Shown in pieces: positions 59,817 to 64,000 of a DNA stretch of 64,000 nucleotides. Source of the DNA: Adiantum capillus-veneris. Its lineage: Eukaryota; Streptophyta; Polypodiopsida; Polypodiales; Pteridaceae. The notes beneath the pieces are model-generated. The model was not told where the DNA came from. It searched no databases and saw only the letters and a list, made by a program, of their open reading frames with translations. Numbering within the stretch: the first letter of the stretch is position 1; each line of letters opens with the position of its first letter. The translations under genes and the position numbers were made by a program. The stretch spans positions 130,321,018 through 130,385,017 of the forward strand of contig CM043968.1 in the NCBI GenBank assembly GCA_014529385.2, written 5' to 3'.

Positions 59817-60105
59817 TGCCAGTCAAACCTTCATCTTGTAGGTTATCAGAAGCTATATGCATTGCTTCTAGCATATTTAAGGGTACAAGTGGTAGCATTT
59901 CATCCCCCTCAAGTGTTACCCAGGTCGTCTCCCTATTTCCCCAAGTGTCTATGGTTGCTGCTAGGTGGACCCAATCACATTGTCCGACTCAGTCATCCCA
60001 GGTAGTACATCCATATAAGGAGAATCTTCCCCAACATCAATGTCCACTTTACACGTGTAAGAATACTGCAATGGGACCGAGTGAACTGTGGTGTCATATC
60101 TATGA

Positions 60106-60486
60106 TCAATTATAAACCTGTTTCCTAGAGGATGTGCTCGACCAGTCAACAAGATCCACTCGAATGACAGAATCTTGGAACTGCAAGTAGACATGGTTTT
60201 TAGACCAGTCATGCACCATTTTTGATTCCCTCATAAAAGGACGTCCTAAGATCATCTCTGATGCCATAGTGTGTTTGGAGAAATCCATAACAATGAAGTT
60301 AATTCTTATTTTATGTCCAAAGACCTTGATCTTGAGATCTTCTAGCATCCCAATAGGTTTAACAATAGATCCATTGGCCATCTTCACTACTATGGTTGTG
60401 GTTGCAAGGTGAGGTCTTCCCATAGTTTCCCAGCAACTTTTAGTCACAATGCTAACCCCAGTGCCACCATCAAGGATTCCCTTCAT
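60106..60486 (-). pseudogene. Protease (upstream copy) of the minus-strand gypsy element
   Basis: MKGILDGGTGVSIVTKSCWE gives the active-site aspartate in a DGG context, and MASEMILGRPFMRE closes the retropepsin fold about 80 residues later. 59817-60105 between this and the linker has stops and is readable only in pieces. Confidence 0.75.
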
Positions 60487-60696
60487 AGTTAATCCCTTAG
60501 TAGTGATTGATATGGTCGCATTGGATTCATCACCCTCAAAGTATTATCCCAACTTGTTAACATGTATTTCTATAACAAGGTTCTCATCTAGGTTGGGTTG
60601 TGGATCTAAGTGTTCCTTCTCTATTGGCATCTCCCCAGCTCCATCCATTTGTGCAAATTGTGGTAGCCCAAACTTTAGTTCTCCATTGAGGAAGGC

Positions 60697-62142
60697 TCAA
60701 AGAGTTGAGACTAGCTCAGGGTCTTTATATAGTTTGGACATGATGGTGGTTCTAACTTCTGAAGACATTAAATCCATCAATTTGGCAATGTTTAACGGCA
60801 TCTTTTGGGCTTCAGCCCCTCGACGTGGGGAAGATGGGATCTCCATTTCTTTGATAGGATCAGGTAGTCCCTCTGTAAACATTCTTTCCATCAAGAAGTG
60901 AGTACATCCACTTTCCCATGACTTCAAGTCACTTTCTTCTTGGATGACACTAGGTATGGCCAAGGGTTTATGGACTTGGTGAGGTTGTTCTTGCGTAGGG
61001 AACACAGTGTCTGTAATCTGGATCTGCCTAGGTACTAGTTCTAGATCCCTTTGGGTATCTTCTACCAAACTCCTTAATTGCTTGACTTGCTTGATCTACT
61101 CCGTAGGGTTTGGATAAGTTCCTATCTTCTTCTTGGATCCTAGCCATTATGGCTCATGAAGATCTTCCTTGTGGGTTTCTATCTTAGTGGTCCTTTTGGT
61201 CTCCATGGTTTCACCTGAATCAAAATCCTCTTCAACGTCGTTCATATATACGGGGTCGTCACCAGTCCCTATGTTGGTCTTTGAACTGGGGTCTGACTTC
61301 GCTGCTTTTTGCGATCTCTTCCTTCGTGTTTTCTTCTTTTTTTGAGATTGGACAATTGATGGCGTGTCTCTTTACTCAAGGATATAATTTTGTTTTTGGA
61401 GCATCGATCGTGTGAGTACGTTTACTGGTACCACAGGTGTACTTCGTCATGGCTCCTCGGTAACTTCAATCAAGTTTAATGGCATGATCTTTGGTGCATT
61501 TGGATTATTTGGACATTGGGAAATCAAATGATCTATTCCACATCGATTACACATGAGTATTGGCATTATAGACGTGCTCGCTTGATTGGTCTGCATTAGT
61601 GTGGCGTTCTTTTGTAGCCCAATAGGACACTCAGCTACATGATGTGGACCTCCACACTCATAGCATTGAAGAGGTGGTCTCTTAGCAGTGTAATTGATAT
61701 TTTGGCCCCTTGCCGCAAGAGCAGCTACTTGATAGACATGTTTGAGTCCTCCATGTAGTATTGTGGACTTTCTTCAAGCACATCCATCCCATAGGAAATA
61801 TTAGGATCTATATCTTCCTCACAGCCTTCCAAACAAGCAATAGATGACTCACAACCCACTTGATTCACATAAGTGATTCTCGGATGTGGTGGTTGCGGTC
61901 CTAGAAGTAAAGGGGGTAAGGGTGTTGTTTGAACAACATCTTGGGTCCTAGGGACCATGTGTTGTGCTGTTTGTTCAAGAGGTGGGGCCGACATCAATGC
62001 AGGCACTCGAGGTGTGTCTGTCCATGCTAAGGCTGGTCTATTGGCCATCGCGCGCTTAAATACTATGAAATCCTTAGCTTAATGACCATAGCTCTGTTTG
62101 GAGGTGATAACAACATACAAGTGCCCACCTAGCCAAGGCGCC
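60697..62142 (-). pseudogene. Gag of the minus-strand gypsy element with two zinc knuckles, truncated
   Basis: Two CX2CX4HX4C knuckles are read in one frame: CYECGGPHHVAEC (about 61628-61666) and CNRCGIDHLISQC (61513-61551), about 25 residues apart. Upstream, a 107-codon proline-rich stretch (62048-61725) is preceded in the same frame by a TAA where the context QSYGH-stop-AKDFIVFKRAM suggests a lost CAA. 61068-60697 is a helical spacer towards the protease. The N-terminus is cut at 62142 by another LTR. Confidence 0.75.
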
Positions 62143-63026
62143 TGTTGGGTCAGCCGGCCAAAGTTTTGATGTGGTCACATTATTTTTTCGATGTTTAATA
62201 CATCAAACCCTGTAAAAGCCTAATGTCAATCGTCTATGTCAAGTCTAAGTCAAAGATGTAATTTTTCCAATGATGTATGTAAAGGTCCATGAGAAGTTGG
62301 CCGCCGGCCACTTTAGAAATCCCTAGGTATATAATACACTAAGGATAGTGGGAAAGGGAGATTACTTTTTGAAGATAAGTGACTATTGCGTTACGCATAG
62401 AGAGCTACCTCATTGCTCCAACTTGTAATCATCGCTTCTGTGGCTACGGTAATCCAAATTCAGTTTTGTTTATTGCATTGTGTTCCTTACTTTGCTCTTT
62501 CATTCAAGTGTAAGCATTCAAGATTCGGTGAAGGGTTTCAAACGCATCCGTTTAGGCCTTAAATCACTATTTTGAGTGTTTATATGCGTATTTTATGTTG
62601 TTTTGACCCTAGGAGAGGCTTTAGGGACCCAAAAACGACCCTTTAGGATCATCCGTTTACTGTTTTTGCATACTGTGGGACGAACGATCGTGATCCATGT
62701 ACCTTTCCAGAATGCTGTGATAGTGATTGGATATGTTCCTGATAGTCCCCTGTAGCTTCCCTTCAAGTTTCGTGCGATTCCGATATGAATTGCATGGGGA
62801 ACGGGCGTGATGACTGTAGAGCTGTGTAGAAGGACATAGGCAGATTACTTGGCTTTAGTGCATTTGATTTTCTTGTAGAGTGAGTAGTTGCATCTCTTCG
62901 AGTTCACTTCATTAGGGTTGACATCCTAGTGAGTTTCCATGCCTCAGTCGCTTCCCCTGTATCGATAATTTTATGTTGATGCTTGAGAGCTATGCTATGG
63001 ACGTCCATCGCGGCGACCCGCAAACA
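62143..63026 (+). repeat. 5' LTR of a plus-strand gypsy element (884 bp)
   Basis: Starts TGTTGGGTCAGCCGGCC, ends GACCCGCAAACA, with the PBS one base further. A TATATAAT box at about 62328 is followed by a plausible transcribed region. Only this LTR is in the window; the second lies beyond the right edge, so the left boundary rests on the TGTT/AACA ends and the break in the minus-strand gag. Confidence 0.72.
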
Positions 63027-63027
63027 T

Positions 63028-63044
63028 TGGCGCCGTTGCCGGGG
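63028..63044 (+). other. Primer binding site, Athila/Tat type
   Basis: TGGCGCCGTTGCCGGGG is the widely seen plant gypsy PBS complementary to a tRNA-Asp 3' end. Confidence 0.85.
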
Positions 63045-64000
63045 AATGAATCTTAGGTGATGAGTGACCGAGTGCGTATTCAGAGTTTTCTTATTGTTCC
63101 AAAAGATAATTTCCATTCCATTTACATTTCAATGAAGCATCTCGACAGGGGTTTAGTGCTTAGTGGAGTCTAGGGTCGGTGGACTGGCTAGATCTACTCT
63201 TGAGAGATATAGGGAGTTGTGAGTGAGGTTTCTTTAAGCATGTTTGCTCTTCAAATTTCTTTGTATTGATTGAGTATTGATCCATCATCCATTTTTTATC
63301 CTGTTTGTTTTGTTTGATTCATTTTCTTATGTTCTTTCATTTCTGTAGTTAGGAGTAGGATAAGTAAATCACATTCTAGTCAGATTTGGGGCAAAAGTCA
63401 AAGCCAAAAAAACAGAAAACCATAACTTTGGCAAAAGGGCCATAAGACTCTGAAATTAGAAAATCTGACCAAATAGAGCTGAAATTGATTCAAATCACAA
63501 AGTGGTAGCACCAAAAACTGGGAAATACTTGTCGGAGAGAGCCTGTAAAATTTCATCAGATTTGGCTTTGGTACTATGATCGCGATCGGTGTACCTCAGT
63601 GTTAGAATTGTACAAGATTTGACATGTTCCTTCCTGATAAGATTCTAAACAAGTTTGTCTAAAGCAACCACACCCAAAAACATCAAAAATCAAGGAAATT
63701 AGGCCACTTGGGTAAAACTAGCCTGACAGACCCAGAAAGTGAAAAATCTTGGCTTTTGGTGATCCAAATGCAAAAAGACTTGGGGGATAGCCTTAAAACA
63801 TCTGTGTCTACAAGCATGCCAAATTTGGTCCAATTTGGGCTCCAAACTACGATCGCGATCGATATACCTAAGTGCTAGATTTTGACCAGATTTCATCTGT
63901 GGGATCCTCAGGTGTATACAAACATAAAATTCTAAAGGACCTAGATCCAGAAACCTCAAAATACGTGTCAAACCATCTGAATACAGATCCAAGTCAAAAA
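63045..64000 (+). other. Leader of the plus-strand gypsy element
   Basis: No coding frame. Two degenerate units spaced 273 bp carry the palindrome GATCGCGATCG (63578-63588 and 63851-63861), each followed by a TATACCT/TGTACCT and GTGYTAGA phrase. The element continues past the window. Confidence 0.55.

Larger units (their letters stand above)
50868..62142 (-). mobile_element. Minus-strand gypsy retrotransposon, interrupted twice
   Basis: Minus-strand order from right to left: gag (cut at 62142), protease, linker, RT, RNase H, integrase, extra protease-like domain with WVPK motifs, polypurine tract, 3' LTR. A complete 3.18 kb LTR element (53445-56626) sits in the integrase; a foreign 5' LTR replaces everything upstream of gag. 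Excluding the insertion, about 8.1 kb remain. Confidence 0.8.

Noticed and set aside
62143-63026. A solo LTR
   Set aside because: A PBS and leader follow directly, so it is the 5' LTR of an element continuing past the window edge.

Overview
The window looks like repeat-dense nuclear DNA of a land plant. Almost all recognisable coding sequence belongs to transposable elements: Ty3/gypsy, Ty1/copia, L1-type LINE, a Tnp2-like DNA transposon and probable SINEs. Spliceosomal GT-AG introns, plant-type LTR elements with a dual RNase H, degenerate PPR-like fragments and very long (GA)n, (CA)n, poly-G and poly-C tracts fit a large, repeat-rich plant genome. A fern or another non-flowering vascular plant is my best guess, but that is inference and no marker here settles it.

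Layout. 1-1073 is the 3' end of a gypsy element whose integrase is a fusion of two lineages. 1074-11111 is a nearly complete, decayed gypsy element of Tat type: two about 2 kb LTRs, PBS, gag, protease, RT, RNase H, a second RNase H and integrase. It sits inside a copia LTR fragment (11112-11697), which itself abuts the gag and 5' LTR of another, minus-strand gypsy element (11711-13949). 13950-18522 has no intact gene; it holds a SINE, microsatellites, a short-motif array and a tandem PPR-derived pseudogene. 18523-22349 is a minus-strand copia element with a long open pol that lacks the integrase core. 25353-31446 holds two adjacent spliced genes of a probable Tnp2-like transposon: a transposase with two nonsense codons, and an unrecognised nine-exon gene whose introns are all phase 0. 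A TTGCTAGAT-type motif array lies just downstream and a similar one lies at 16.6 kb. 31930-36540 is a second, plus-strand copia element interrupted by a 1.6 kb copia-derived insertion. 36607-40245 is an L1-type LINE cut by a gypsy 3' LTR (40246-40817). 40.8-50.8 kb is mostly non-coding, with a minus LINE fragment, a SWIB-domain gene or pseudogene, a possible LysM reading frame, dispersed repeats, huge GA tracts and two GA-flanked hairpins, one of them a perfect 142 bp palindrome. 50868-62142 is a minus-strand gypsy element with a usual protease upstream of RT and a second aspartic-protease-like domain plus repeated W-V/I-P-K motifs downstream of integrase. Its integrase is split by a complete 3.2 kb non-autonomous LTR element (53445-56626) with short target duplications, and its gag is cut by a plus-strand 5' LTR (62143-63026) whose PBS and leader run off the right edge.

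The genes do not form a host pathway. The window is a stack of nested insertions. Boundaries, PBS/PPT pairs and target duplications let part of the order be read: the 56-62 kb gypsy is older than the 53445-56626 insert and the 62143 insert; the copia LTR at 11.1-11.7 kb is older than the Tat element inside it; the LINE is older than the 40.2 kb LTR.
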